From NCBI RefSeq assembly GCF_025963695.1, contig NZ_JAOQAH010000085.1, positions 79,914 to 143,913 on the forward strand: 64,000 bases of DNA, given 5' to 3'. This DNA is from Segetibacter sp. (GTDB taxonomy: Bacteria; Bacteroidota; Bacteroidia; Chitinophagales; Chitinophagaceae). Position 1 is the stretch's first letter. Every line of letters begins with the position of its first letter. The position numbers and the translations under genes were made by a program. This document shows positions 56,155 through 64,000 of this stretch, in pieces. The notes beneath the pieces were generated by a model, which was not told where the DNA came from, did not search any database, and was given only the letters and a program-made list of their open reading frames with translations.

Positions 56155-56370
56155 GGGTAAAAAATAAACCTATGTATAACCTGCTAAACACAAAGCGGTA
56201 GAAGAATTTTGTTAAGCATATTTTAATCATGTGTCGTAAAAATTCGTCAACCTTTTTTTGGCAATATCAGTTATGTTATTACATTTGCTCTACGATTGAG
56301 CGGTTTGCCATCCATCAGCCTTTGCCGGTTTTTCTCGTACGCGAGAGGGGTCTGCAGAGGCTGAGCCAAT

Positions 56371-57369
56371 TTATACCGCATCCTTTTTTAAGCGGTGCAT
56401 TTGATTGGTAAGAAGGTTATCGAGTGTCCATTCTACTTTATGTTCAAAGGCATGCTGCCTTACCGGGCAGGAAAATTTGTCGCACAAGGGGCAGCTAAAT
56501 GCAAGGCAACCATCAGTATGCACAAAAAATTCGATAGCAGTTCCAAATTCTTCTGTAATTAAACTCATCAACGTATCAATTTCACTCTGCGCTTCGTGCA
56601 CATTTAAGTACCAGGGAACCGTTAGGTGACAATCGATGTGAAGGTGACTACCGTATTTTATTATGCGGAAATTATGAAGGTCTATCCAGTTAACACGCCT
56701 GTTTTTATTGAGGAAGTCCACAATCTCCTGCAGGAGTTGCATATCCTGCTCATCCATGATCCCGGCAAGCGACTCTCTTATGATCTTATACCCGTTATAG
56801 ATAATGTAAGCAGCCATTAAAACTGCAATTGCTTTGTCTAGCCAGTACAACCGGGTAACAACCATTAGCAGTAATCCTACAATAATGGCAAGGGTAGACC
56901 ACGTGTCAGTTTGTAAGTGACGGCCACTGGCCTGCAATGCGAGAGAATGATTTCTTTTACCAATTTTAAGGCAAACAACTCCGGCGCAATAATTTACAAT
57001 GGCAGTAGCTCCAACCATTATTAAACCTGCGTCAAGCTTGCCTATTTGGTTTGGTGTGATGAAATGAATAGCGGTTTGATACAATATCACAACTCCTGCT
57101 GCAACGATTAAGGTTCCCTCTACGGCGGCTGATACAAATTCGGCCTTTCCATGGCCGTAGGGGTGTTCTTCATCTTTTGGTTTTGCTGCTACAAAAAGGC
57201 TGTATAGACCTATGCCTCCCGCAATTACATTAACAATGCTTTCTAACGCATCGGTTAAAATAGCAAGTGAATTAGTAAGGTGGTAGGCTACTACTTTGGC
57301 CATAAGAAGCACAACCGATAAAGCAGTGATCCACTTTTGAACTTTTAAATTATAACTCGCAGATTGCAA
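56371..57369 (-). CDS. Cation diffusion facilitator transporter with a cysteine-rich C-terminus
   Basis: The 332-residue protein has six membrane helices with the metal-site signatures SLAILTDALESIVNV and HPYGHGKAEFVSA, then the cytoplasmic CDF C-domain (LRIIKYGSHLHIDCHLTVP-like). The last 45 residues add C288, C293, C296 and C301 plus H306 and H310, a possible extra metal site that is not usual in this family. It would export Zn, Fe, Co or Mn. The specificity is not clear. Confidence 0.9.
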   Translation of the reverse strand: MQSASYNLKVQKWITALSVVLLMAKVVAYHLTNSLAILTDALESIVNVIAGGIGLYSLFVAAKPKDEEHPYGHGKAEFVSAAVEGTLIVAAGVVILYQTAIHFITPNQIGKLDAGLIMVGATAIVNYCAGVVCLKIGKRNHSLALQASGRHLQTDTWSTLAIIVGLLLMVVTRLYWLDKAIAVLMAAYIIYNGYKIIRESLAGIMDEQDMQLLQEIVDFLNKNRRVNWIDLHNFRIIKYGSHLHIDCHLTVPWYLNVHEAQSEIDTLMSLITEEFGTAIEFFVHTDGCLAFSCPLCDKFSCPVRQHAFEHKVEWTLDNLLTNQMHRLKKDAV

Positions 57370-57463
57370 ATGCAGATACTTTTAAAATTGATTAATTCTA
57401 TTATACAACAAAATGTAATTCTGAAAAACTACATAAAGGAGGATAAAGGTTGATACAAATTGA

Positions 57464-57514
57464 AATTGAAGTAAAAAAGCACTGCGAAAGTAGCAGTGCT
57501 TTTTTACTTCAATT
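57464..57514. terminator. Terminator with a 22-bp perfect stem after sodA
   Basis: AATTGAAGTAAAAAAGCACT plus GC pairs with its exact complement 57493-57514 (loop 7). It lies 150 bases after the sodA stop and carries A and T runs on both strands. Confidence 0.75.
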
Positions 57515-57611
57515 AATTCAATTTTAGTTTTTTTTCGTTAAAACCGTTAAAGGCGCTTCGGTTTTATTCTTTTTTAAGTGTCTTATGATAAGAAGCTGAA
57601 TATAGAAACGG

Positions 57612-57640
57612 AAAGTTGCAGTGTGCGACGCAACAATGCT
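57612..57640 (+). repeat. Dispersed repeat copy 14 (GTGCGACGCAAC subtype)
   Basis: It reads AAAGTTGCAGTGTGCGACGC, then AACAATGCT, between two minus-strand genes. Confidence 0.75.
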
Positions 57641-57668
57641 GAATAAATTTGCCCGGCTCAGTCCAAAA

Positions 57669-58427
57669 TTATTTTATAGCAGTATCAAAGCGGTCGCTAA
57701 CAAATGACCAATTAACAACGTTCCACCAATTAGTAATATAATCGGGTCTTTTGTTTTGATACTTGAGATAGTAGGCGTGCTCCCATACATCCAGTCCTAA
57801 TAAGGGCATTCCTTTTAAATCGCTAACGTCCATTAAAGGATTATCCTGGTTAGGAGTTGACCCTATTTTTAATTTGTTGTCGGGCGTTATTACAAGCCAT
57901 GCCCAACCACTGCCAAAGCGATTTTTACCGGCATCGCTAAACTGGGTTGTAAAAGCTTCGTACGATCCAAAATCTCTTGTAATAGCAGACGTTAAACCCT
58001 TGTTCGGTTTTGCACTTTGCCTGGGGCCCATAATTTTCCAAAACAGTTCGTGATTGTAGTGCCCGCCGGCATTATTACGCATTTTTGGAGTGTATTTTGA
58101 AATATTGCCTAGTAAAGTTTCGAGACTTGTATTAGCTGAACTGACACCTTCCGCGACAGTTGCTTCTGCCAGGTTTTTAGCATAGGTAGCTGCGTGTTTT
58201 GAATAATGAATTTCCATTGTCGTTGCGTCAATGAAAGGTTCGAGGGCATTATAGGTATAAGGTAATGGTTGTTGAGTATAAGGTATAGGAGGTAAATTTT
58301 TAGTCATTGCGTGTGCAGGGTTGCAAGAAAATACCGAAGGTAACACAGTGGCGGAAAGACCAAGGGCAATACCAGCCTTGCCGGATTTTTCAATGAAATT
58401 TCGCCTGGATAACTGCTCTTTTTTCAT
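57669..58427 (-). CDS. Tat-exported superoxide dismutase (Mn/Fe type)
   Basis: The 252-residue protein begins with a twin-arginine signal (LSRRNFIEKSGKAGIALGLS) ending near VFSC, which may also be lipidated. The mature enzyme is a standard SOD: metal ligands in HYSKHAATY, HYNHELFW and DVWEHAYYLKY, with GSGWAWL. NQDNPLM places the glutamine where Mn enzymes have it. It converts superoxide to peroxide in the periplasm. The start is 8 bases after the LptF/G-like gene. Confidence 0.92.
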   Translation of the reverse strand: MKKEQLSRRNFIEKSGKAGIALGLSATVLPSVFSCNPAHAMTKNLPPIPYTQQPLPYTYNALEPFIDATTMEIHYSKHAATYAKNLAEATVAEGVSSANTSLETLLGNISKYTPKMRNNAGGHYNHELFWKIMGPRQSAKPNKGLTSAITRDFGSYEAFTTQFSDAGKNRFGSGWAWLVITPDNKLKIGSTPNQDNPLMDVSDLKGMPLLGLDVWEHAYYLKYQNKRPDYITNWWNVVNWSFVSDRFDTAIK

Positions 58428-58435
58428 ACTATAAT

Positions 58436-59878
58436 TTAGGTTTTAACTCTTTTATTATTAAAATTAGATAAAATAACCCGAAGCTTTTTGAAGGAGCGGT
58501 AATAATACTCCTGGTTAAATAGTTGCGAATCCTTCATGGCTTTATAGGTAAGGAAAAAACTTATAGGAATTAATACAAAAGTAGAAAGCCACATTCCCTG
58601 AAACGGAGACAAAACGTTGCCTTTTACAAATTTTTCACCAAAAGTATTTAGGAGATGAAATAAAACGAAGAAGATAACTGCAAAAACCAAAGGAGTACCC
58701 AATCCGCCTTTCCTGATAATTGAGCCAAGCGGCGCTCCAATTAAGAATAATATAACGCATGCAAAAGCTAAGGTAAATTTCCGCTGTAACTCTATTTCAT
58801 GATACTTAATATCTTTTTGCTTAGTATCATAGTCAGATGCAATTAAGTCGATGTTAGACCTTGCAGAACTAATTTGCGTGTGTGCTCTATCTTTTACTGA
58901 TGTCTTTGCAGAGTCAGCTATAAGGTCATCTATACTTTTTATAACAGGTAAAGTTTTAGGATCAATGTTGGCCAAACCTGTATCAGCAAACCTTGGAAAA
59001 GTAAAGTAAACAGAGACTTCGTTTTGGGCCCTTTTCTCGTACAACAAGCCTGTGTTTTTAAGAGAGTCTATCGTTTTACTTAGCTGTCTTACACTCAGCA
59101 TTTTGTAATTGTCCCTAAAAGCACTGTCGGAGGTTTTATTCATCTGAAAACTACTGAGATCTAAGATTTTTTTATATTCTTTAAATCCAACCCTTGTAAA
59201 TTGGGTATTGGTAGTGAGTCGGTTCCCTTTTTCTTCGTAGCGCCAACCGTTCTTTAAATCAAATTCCAACTTGTTTCCCGGGGCCACTTTCATTACACCA
59301 CTTTCTGCCACCAGGCTGTAATCCTGCAAACCGTAATTCTTTTCATAAATAATTACATCCTTAATAGTATTTCCATCTTTCGATTTTTTGCCTATTTTAA
59401 TTACATATCCTTCTATCTTATCATAGAAAACACCTTCCTTGATGTCAAAAGCGGGTTTCGATACAATTATATCGTACTTCAAAGTATTCAGCTTCAACAC
59501 TGCAACAGGCATGATGTTGTTTGCAAACAAAAAAGAGATACCTGCTATAAATACTGAAACAATAAACAGAGGCTGCATAAAACGAAGCAAAGGAATACCT
59601 GCCGATTTAATTGCAACTAACTCAAAACTTTCTCCAAGGTTGCCAAAGGTCATTATTGATGAAAGCAATAATGCAAGAGGCAACGCCAACGGTACCCAGT
59701 TTATGGCAACCAAGCCTGTAAGATGTGCAAGTGTTCCTAAATCTAATCCCTTTCCTACCAGGTCATCTATATAAAGCCAGAAGAATTGCATTACCAATAC
59801 GAACAAGGCGATAAAGAAAGTGGCAAAAAAAGGCCCTATAAACGCTTTTATAATTAATGTATCAAGTTTTTTAATCAC
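58436..59878 (-). CDS. LptF/LptG-family permease
   Basis: The 480-residue protein has an N-terminal membrane helix set (FIGPFFATFFIALFVLVMQFFWLY), a large periplasmic beta-jellyroll region and a C-terminal set (GAPLGSIIRKGGLGTPLVFAVIFFVLFHLLN). This is the layout of LptF and LptG, which with LptB2 extract lipopolysaccharide from the inner membrane. Bacteroidota often have more than one copy. sodA follows 8 bases later. Confidence 0.93.
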   Translation of the reverse strand: MIKKLDTLIIKAFIGPFFATFFIALFVLVMQFFWLYIDDLVGKGLDLGTLAHLTGLVAINWVPLALPLALLLSSIMTFGNLGESFELVAIKSAGIPLLRFMQPLFIVSVFIAGISFLFANNIMPVAVLKLNTLKYDIIVSKPAFDIKEGVFYDKIEGYVIKIGKKSKDGNTIKDVIIYEKNYGLQDYSLVAESGVMKVAPGNKLEFDLKNGWRYEEKGNRLTTNTQFTRVGFKEYKKILDLSSFQMNKTSDSAFRDNYKMLSVRQLSKTIDSLKNTGLLYEKRAQNEVSVYFTFPRFADTGLANIDPKTLPVIKSIDDLIADSAKTSVKDRAHTQISSARSNIDLIASDYDTKQKDIKYHEIELQRKFTLAFACVILFLIGAPLGSIIRKGGLGTPLVFAVIFFVLFHLLNTFGEKFVKGNVLSPFQGMWLSTFVLIPISFFLTYKAMKDSQLFNQEYYYRSFKKLRVILSNFNNKRVKT

Positions 59879-59997
59879 TTTGCCTGGTTTTAGAACCTTT
59901 GAGTAGGGGCAAATTTAGTGTTTTACAAAGACGCCCACCTGCCGCCAGGTTATTGACAATGTTTATTAACACATGTTTCATTTATATTTATCCTGCT

Positions 59998-60579
59998 ATG
60001 ATTGATTCGCTTAGTGAATACGAAATGAAACTGGTGCAGGATGCTGACTTGCTATTGACCAAGAACAAGATTATACAAAAGGTTTACGAGGTATTTGGAA
60101 AACTATCCGAATTCTATAAACAGTCATCTTCGAACAAGAACCTGCCAGTTGTAAATGCAATAAGCGCTAAAATTTCGCGGGGCGAAAATTATAAGGGTTT
60201 GCCTTATGTTATTTTAGATTATCCGCGTCATTTTGGAAAGGTTGATGTATTTGCCGTAAGAACTTTTTTTTGGTGGGGTAATTTTTTTAGTATCACTCTA
60301 CATTTAAGCGGACAATACAAGAGCGACTACATTGCCGCCGTTAAAAGTGCGATGAACCAAAATTTATTTGAGGGTTGGTTTGTTAGTTGTGGTGACGATC
60401 CGTGGCAACATCATTTTGAAAGAGACAATTATACACCGCTACAACTGGAGAAAGGGTGCGATTTTGAAGGCTCTTCTTATTTAAAGCTGGCAAAAAAAAT
60501 CCCACTTGATAAGTGGGATGAAGTGGAACGTTTTTGTGAAAGTAACTTCAGCTTTCTAATGGAAGTCTTAGGTTCTTAA
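59998..60579 (+). CDS. Hypothetical protein
   Basis: The 193-residue start at 59998 is chosen since the first 33 codons of the open frame look non-coding. It is a mixed alpha/beta protein with aromatic blocks (VFAVRTFFWWGNFFSITLHL, DDPWQHHFERDNYTP). I recognise no domain. It overlaps the convergent START-like gene by 4 bases. Confidence 0.7.
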   Translation: MIDSLSEYEMKLVQDADLLLTKNKIIQKVYEVFGKLSEFYKQSSSNKNLPVVNAISAKISRGENYKGLPYVILDYPRHFGKVDVFAVRTFFWWGNFFSITLHLSGQYKSDYIAAVKSAMNQNLFEGWFVSCGDDPWQHHFERDNYTPLQLEKGCDFEGSSYLKLAKKIPLDKWDEVERFCESNFSFLMEVLGS

Positions 60580-60959
60580 GCGCCAATTCTATGAAACAAA
60601 TCTTTAATCTGGTACTCCCATAATTGTGTCTGGTCTTTGATTTCTTTTTTTTCTGCAAAATCTTTAATTATCAGTATGGTTTGATTTGTTACTTCAGATT
60701 TCTCAATTTCAAATTCGAAATACTCTTCTTTAGGAGCATCTACCCAATGAAACCTCACAGATTTATTTTCTGTCATGTCTACTAACTGCGCCTTTTCTGT
60801 CGAATCATTCCAGGTGAAAGTGAAGACGTGTTCTTTGTTCTCATCAACTTTATCAGCAAACCATTCACCAAGGCCAGCAGGAGTAGATAAGAATTCAAAT
60901 AGAATACTCGGCGAACATCTTACCGGGTATTCCAACGTGTACAATTGTTTTTTGCTCAT
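60576..60959 (-). CDS. START-like / AHSA1 (SRPBCC) domain protein
   Basis: The 127-residue protein matches the SRPBCC fold: EYPVRCSPSILFEFLSTPAGLGEWFADKV at the start, FTFTWNDSTEKAQLVDM and WEYQIKDLFHRIG at the end. Such proteins bind hydrophobic ligands or assist Hsp90-like chaperones. The function here is unknown. It is common in Bacteroidota. Confidence 0.88.
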   Translation of the reverse strand: MSKKQLYTLEYPVRCSPSILFEFLSTPAGLGEWFADKVDENKEHVFTFTWNDSTEKAQLVDMTENKSVRFHWVDAPKEEYFEFEIEKSEVTNQTILIIKDFAEKKEIKDQTQLWEYQIKDLFHRIGA

Positions 60960-61144
60960 AATAATCTATTGTCGTAGAAACGAAAGTTTGCAATAATATT
61001 AAATTAATAATAGAGGCAAAACATTTTTTTAAATTGCATGGTTTTTTATTGCAGTTGAAACTTTTAAAATACCGTTTATATGTTGTGGGCAACCATTAAA
61101 ATTATTTAATTGAATGATGTTCTAACAACGTCTATTATTTTTTT

Positions 61145-61170
61145 TTGTTACGTAAAACCTTCTTACTTTG
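61145..61170 (+). promoter_or_regulatory. rpoD promoter-like element (TTG, N16, TACTTTG)
   Basis: TTG at 61145 and TACTTTG at 61164 have 16 bases between them. The match is one T short of TAnnTTTG. The leader would be about 70 bases. Confidence 0.4.
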
Positions 61171-61248
61171 CTGGTAAGAAATCTCCCCCCAATTACTTCA
61201 CCCGTAAAATCATTATTACCTATTTAGTTACCCTAAAACAAAAGCATT

Positions 61249-62121
61249 ATGAGTATGCGTCAACTTAAGATCACGAAATCAATTACGAACCGTGAATCTC
61301 AAAGTCTTGAAAAGTATCTTCAGGAAATTGGAAAAGTAGAACTCATAGCACCGGAAGAAGAAGTAGCATTGGCAATTAAAATTAAGGAAGGAGATCAAAA
61401 GGCACTTGAAAGATTAACAAAAGCAAATCTAAGGTTTGTGGTTTCAGTGGCAAAGCAGTACCAAAACCAGGGTCTTACGCTACCGGATCTGATCAACGAA
61501 GGCAATCTTGGCCTCATTAAAGCCGCACAACGTTTCGATGAAACAAGGGGTTTTAAATTTATTTCTTATGCAGTATGGTGGATCCGCCAAAGTATTCTTC
61601 AGGCATTGGCCGAGCAAAGCCGAATTGTAAGGCTACCCCTAAATAAAGTAGGTCTTACAAATCGTATTAGCAAGGCATATCAAATGCTGGAACAGGAATT
61701 TGAACGTGAACCAACTGCGGAAGAATTAGCGGAGTTACTTGAAATTACGGCTGAGGAAGTAACAACGACGCTGCAAATGGGTATCCGGCATGTCAGTGTA
61801 GATAGTCCTTTATCTGACGGTGAAGACAATACACTTATTGATGTATTAGTAAATTCAAATGCAGACCAGGCGGATGAGCAACTTGTACATGGCGAGTCTT
61901 TAAAAATGGAGATTGACCGTTCTTTAAAAGCTCTTACCGAGAGGCAAAAAAATGTTATTTGCTTTTTCTATGGCATTGGTGTCGATCATCCATTGAGCCT
62001 TGAGGACATTGGAGAGCGCTATTCACTTACCCGCGAAAGAGTTCGCCAAATAAAAGATAAGGCCATAACCAAGCTTCGTACAACATCAAGATGTAAAGAA
62101 CTTCGGGTATACTTAGGGTAA
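61249..62121 (+). CDS. rpoD: Primary RNA polymerase sigma factor
   Basis: The 290-residue sigma-70 factor lacks the long region 1.1, as is normal in Bacteroidota. Region 1.2 is [20 protein letters not shown], region 2 is [25 protein letters not shown] followed by [15 protein letters not shown], and region 4 ends [23 protein letters not shown]. It reads the -7 and -33 elements of housekeeping promoters. Confidence 0.96.
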   Translation: MSMRQLKITKSITNRESQSLEKYLQEIGKVELIAPEEEVALAIKIKEGDQKALERLTKANLRFVVSVAKQYQNQGLTLPDLINEGNLGLIKAAQRFDETRGFKFISYAVWWIRQSILQALAEQSRIVRLPLNKVGLTNRISKAYQMLEQEFEREPTAEELAELLEITAEEVTTTLQMGIRHVSVDSPLSDGEDNTLIDVLVNSNADQADEQLVHGESLKMEIDRSLKALTERQKNVICFFYGIGVDHPLSLEDIGERYSLTRERVRQIKDKAITKLRTTSRCKELRVYLG

Positions 62122-62166
62122 TTGGTAAAAATATTTTGAAATATTGGGTCACGTGTATCTCTTTTC

Positions 62167-62196
62167 AAACATTGTTGTGTCACTCCCTTTTACAGG
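62167..62196 (-). repeat. Dispersed repeat copy 15 (GTGACACAAC subtype)
   Basis: The reverse complement reads GGGAGTGACACAACAATGTT, after rpoD. Confidence 0.65.
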
Positions 62197-62282
62197 TAAC
62201 TCTTTATTGGGCTTTTTTTATAGGTTATTAAAATAGACCAGTGCTTTACTAATTCAATTATTATACATATTACTACAGCAAG

Positions 62283-62290
62283 TATATTTG
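62283..62290 (+). promoter_or_regulatory. Promoter-like TATATTTG element of ffh
   Basis: TATATTTG lies 71 bases before the ffh ATG. Transcription would start about at 62296, the first base of a perfect hairpin. Confidence 0.45.
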
Positions 62291-62295
62291 CACTT

Positions 62296-62326
62296 AAATA
62301 AGTGAACATTTTTTGTTCACTTATTT
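62296..62326 (+). promoter_or_regulatory. Perfect 13-bp hairpin in the ffh leader
   Basis: AAATAAGTGAACA pairs with TGTTCACTTATTT around TTTTT. It would form at the extreme 5' end of the ffh mRNA and could protect it or act as a terminator or attenuator. It could also end rpoD transcripts. Confidence 0.5.
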
Positions 62327-62361
62327 TCATTTATAAATGATTATAATAAATCTTTGACGAT

Positions 62362-63684
62362 ATGTTTGAAAGTTTAAGTGAACGGCTTGAGGGTGCCTTT
62401 AAAAACCTAAAAGGTGAAGCCAAAATAACGGAACTGAATATTGCTGCTACGGTTAAAGAAATTCGTAGGGCTTTGGTTGATGCTGACGTCAACTATAAAA
62501 TAGCCAAAGAATTTACTGATAAGGTAAAAGAAATTGCCTTGGGTACTAAGGTAATTAATGCTGTAAGCCCGGGCCAATTGATGACCAAGATTGTAAAGGA
62601 TGAATTGGCCAGTTTAATGGGCGGAACCGAAAGCGCATTTAATATTACCGGCAATCCTGCAATTATTTTGATTGCCGGTTTACAGGGTAGTGGTAAAACA
62701 ACATTTAGCGGTAAGTTGGCTAACTACCTAAAAAGCAAAGGAAAAAATCCGTTGCTTGTTGCAGCAGACATTTATCGCCCGGCAGCTATTGATCAGTTAA
62801 TGGTTTTAGGTGGGCAGGTAGGAGTTGAAGTGTATAGTGAAAGAGAAAATAAGAACGCAGTTGAGATAGTACAAAATGCTATTAAGGAAGCCCGATCTAA
62901 AAATAAAAACGTTGTAATTATAGATACAGCCGGTCGTCTCGCTGTAGATGAGGTGATGATGACCGAGGTTGCAAACATTAAATCTGCAGTAAACCCGCAT
63001 GAAATATTATTTGTAGTAGATAGTATGACCGGGCAGGATGCAGTGAACACGGCTAAGGCATTTAACGAAAGACTAGATTTTAGCGGGGTAGTGCTTACAA
63101 AACTGGACGGCGATACTAGGGGCGGTGCTGCTCTATCAATTAAGTACACCGTGGAAAAGCCTATAAAATTTGTAAGCAGTGGCGAAAAGTTAGATACGCT
63201 TGATGTATTCTATCCCGAGCGTATGGCCCAGCGGATACTAGGGATGGGTGATATAACTACATTGGTAGAAAAAGCACAGGCACAGTACGATGAAGTTGAA
63301 GCAAAGAGATTGGAAAAGAAAATCCGTAAAAATCAATTTGATTTTCAGGATTTCCTTGATCAGCTACAGCAGATCAAGAAAATGGGTAACCTTAAAGATC
63401 TGATGGCTATGATTCCAGGAGTTGGAAAAGCGATTAAAGATGTTGATATCAGTGACGACGCCTTTAAAGGAATCGAAGCAATCATTAAAAGCATGACTCC
63501 TTTCGAAAGAAGTAATCCTGATGAGATCAATCAAAGTCGTAAGCTAAGAATTGCAAAAGGTTCCGGTAAAGACATGACCGAGGTAAATGCGTTTATGAAG
63601 CAATTTGACCAAATGCGTGACATGATGAAAATGATGAACAAAATGCCAATGGGCATGGGCAAAATGCCGGGCATGAGAAGGTAG
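62362..63684 (+). CDS. ffh: Signal recognition particle protein Ffh
   Basis: The 440-residue GTPase has an N domain (1-85), a G domain with GLQGSGKTTFSGKLA, ADIYRPAAIDQL, IIDTAGR and TKLDGDTRGGAAL, and a methionine-rich M domain ending DQMRDMMKMMNKMPMGMGKM that binds signal sequences and 4.5S RNA. It targets membrane proteins to the translocon. A long terminator follows. Confidence 0.97.
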   Translation: MFESLSERLEGAFKNLKGEAKITELNIAATVKEIRRALVDADVNYKIAKEFTDKVKEIALGTKVINAVSPGQLMTKIVKDELASLMGGTESAFNITGNPAIILIAGLQGSGKTTFSGKLANYLKSKGKNPLLVAADIYRPAAIDQLMVLGGQVGVEVYSERENKNAVEIVQNAIKEARSKNKNVVIIDTAGRLAVDEVMMTEVANIKSAVNPHEILFVVDSMTGQDAVNTAKAFNERLDFSGVVLTKLDGDTRGGAALSIKYTVEKPIKFVSSGEKLDTLDVFYPERMAQRILGMGDITTLVEKAQAQYDEVEAKRLEKKIRKNQFDFQDFLDQLQQIKKMGNLKDLMAMIPGVGKAIKDVDISDDAFKGIEAIIKSMTPFERSNPDEINQSRKLRIAKGSGKDMTEVNAFMKQFDQMRDMMKMMNKMPMGMGKMPGMRR

Positions 63685-63705
63685 ATAAATCGTTGAGCAA
63701 ATTTG

Positions 63706-63766
63706 TTAATTCCTACTCAAAAAGCCAATCAGTGATAAACTGATTGGCTTTTTGAGTAGGAATTAA
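63706..63766. terminator. Terminator with a 28-bp perfect stem after ffh
   Basis: Bases 63706-63733 pair perfectly with 63739-63766 around GATAA. The core AAAAAGCCAATCAGT with its complement ending in TTTTT serves both convergent genes. Confidence 0.85.
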
Positions 63767-63820
63767 GATCAATAATTCGATGTTGCCAGGTACTCATAAA
63801 ACCCCTTAACAATAAACAAT

Positions 63821-64000
63821 TTATTTCTTAGGCAACTTAACCTCATAGCTTTTACCGGGATTTACCTTCAGCGAACGATCCCGCATCCACGGGTTTAAAA
63901 GTTTTAACATCTTGTAATTGGTGCCATTTTGTAAAGCCCAGGTAGCAAGATTAGGAATGGTGGACGAAACAGTCACAGACCGAGTTTCAATTGGTTGGTA
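63821..64000 (-). CDS. Probable lytic transglycosylase, C-terminal end (5' partial)
   Basis: The minus-strand frame is open to the right edge and codes 59 residues, including TIPNLATWALQNGTNYKMLK and LLNPWMRDRSLKVNPGKSYEVKLP then KK and stop. This resembles the C-terminal repeat region of Bacteroidota lytic transglycosylase (MltD-like) proteins. The catalytic domain would lie outside the window, so this is a tentative call. Confidence 0.55.
   Translation of the reverse strand, partial: YQPIETRSVTVSSTIPNLATWALQNGTNYKMLKLLNPWMRDRSLKVNPGKSYEVKLPKK

Noticed and set aside
1..64000. CRISPR arrays, tRNA or rRNA genes, insertion sequences
   Set aside because: None seen. The repeat copies are not regularly spaced, and no GGTTCGAATCC-type tRNA arm was found outside coding DNA.

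Overview
The window is a 64 kb piece of a Bacteroidota chromosome, most likely from the Chitinophagaceae or a close relative. This rests on several things: type IX secretion (T9SS) C-terminal domains on secreted proteins, a short primary sigma factor of about 290 residues, A-rich leaders without Shine-Dalgarno sequences, promoter-like TAnnTTTG elements, and Bacteroidota-typical families (GSCFA, YtxJ, ThuA and PVC-type dehydrogenases). No rRNA, tRNA, CRISPR array, insertion sequence or prophage was seen. It looks like ordinary chromosome mixing housekeeping genes with a few accessory loci.

Layout. 1-12.3 kb is a carbohydrate locus. It holds a 5'-truncated PVC-type dehydrogenase ending in cytochrome c, an AraC regulator, a giant ThuA/PVC dehydrogenase ending in a blue-copper domain, a ketose 3-epimerase-like protein, a Gfo/Idh/MocA protein without its usual lysine, a CE15 glucuronoyl esterase-like protein and a sugar porter. 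12.8-15.4 kb holds a two-gene operon of an AAA+ ATPase with TPRs and a TPR membrane protein. 16-17 kb is prfB with its programmed +1 frameshift. 17.2-20.5 kb holds a DxDD toroid protein and a class I terpenoid-synthase-like protein, divergent from a membrane Rieske protein. 20.6-31.3 kb is mixed: methyltransferases, aldo/keto reductase, T9SS protein, EF-hand protein, serine hydrolase, YycJ-like hydrolase, threonine dehydrogenase, Rrf2 regulator, and relics of a GH43 glycosidase and a histidine kinase. 31.3-41.3 kb is mostly housekeeping: rhomboid, rlmH, M1 peptidase, ispE, bifunctional nuclease, thrS-infC, HMG-CoA lyase, GSCFA protein.

41.6-46.2 kb holds two adjacent fusion genes, glycosyltransferase plus UDP-galactopyranose mutase and GH1 glycosidase plus RmlD-like reductase, overlapping by 32 bases. 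They probably form a glycan synthesis operon. 46.8-53.7 kb has ytxJ with a 40-residue lipoprotein gene, mpl, a DEDDh exonuclease, a dolichol-phosphate-mannose-synthase-like GT2, an EamA transporter, an MscS channel, trmD and an Hsp15-like gene. 53.9-64 kb has an M20 dipeptidase, a lipoprotein, a CDF transporter, a Tat-exported superoxide dismutase, an LptF/G permease, rpoD, ffh and the 3' end of a probable lytic transglycosylase.

A dispersed intergenic repeat with core GTGCGACGCAAC (or GTGACACAAC) occurs about 15 times, nearly always beside gene 3' ends. It is the most pervasive unexplained structure here. The terpenoid-like pair and the double-fusion operon are the best candidates for undescribed biochemistry.
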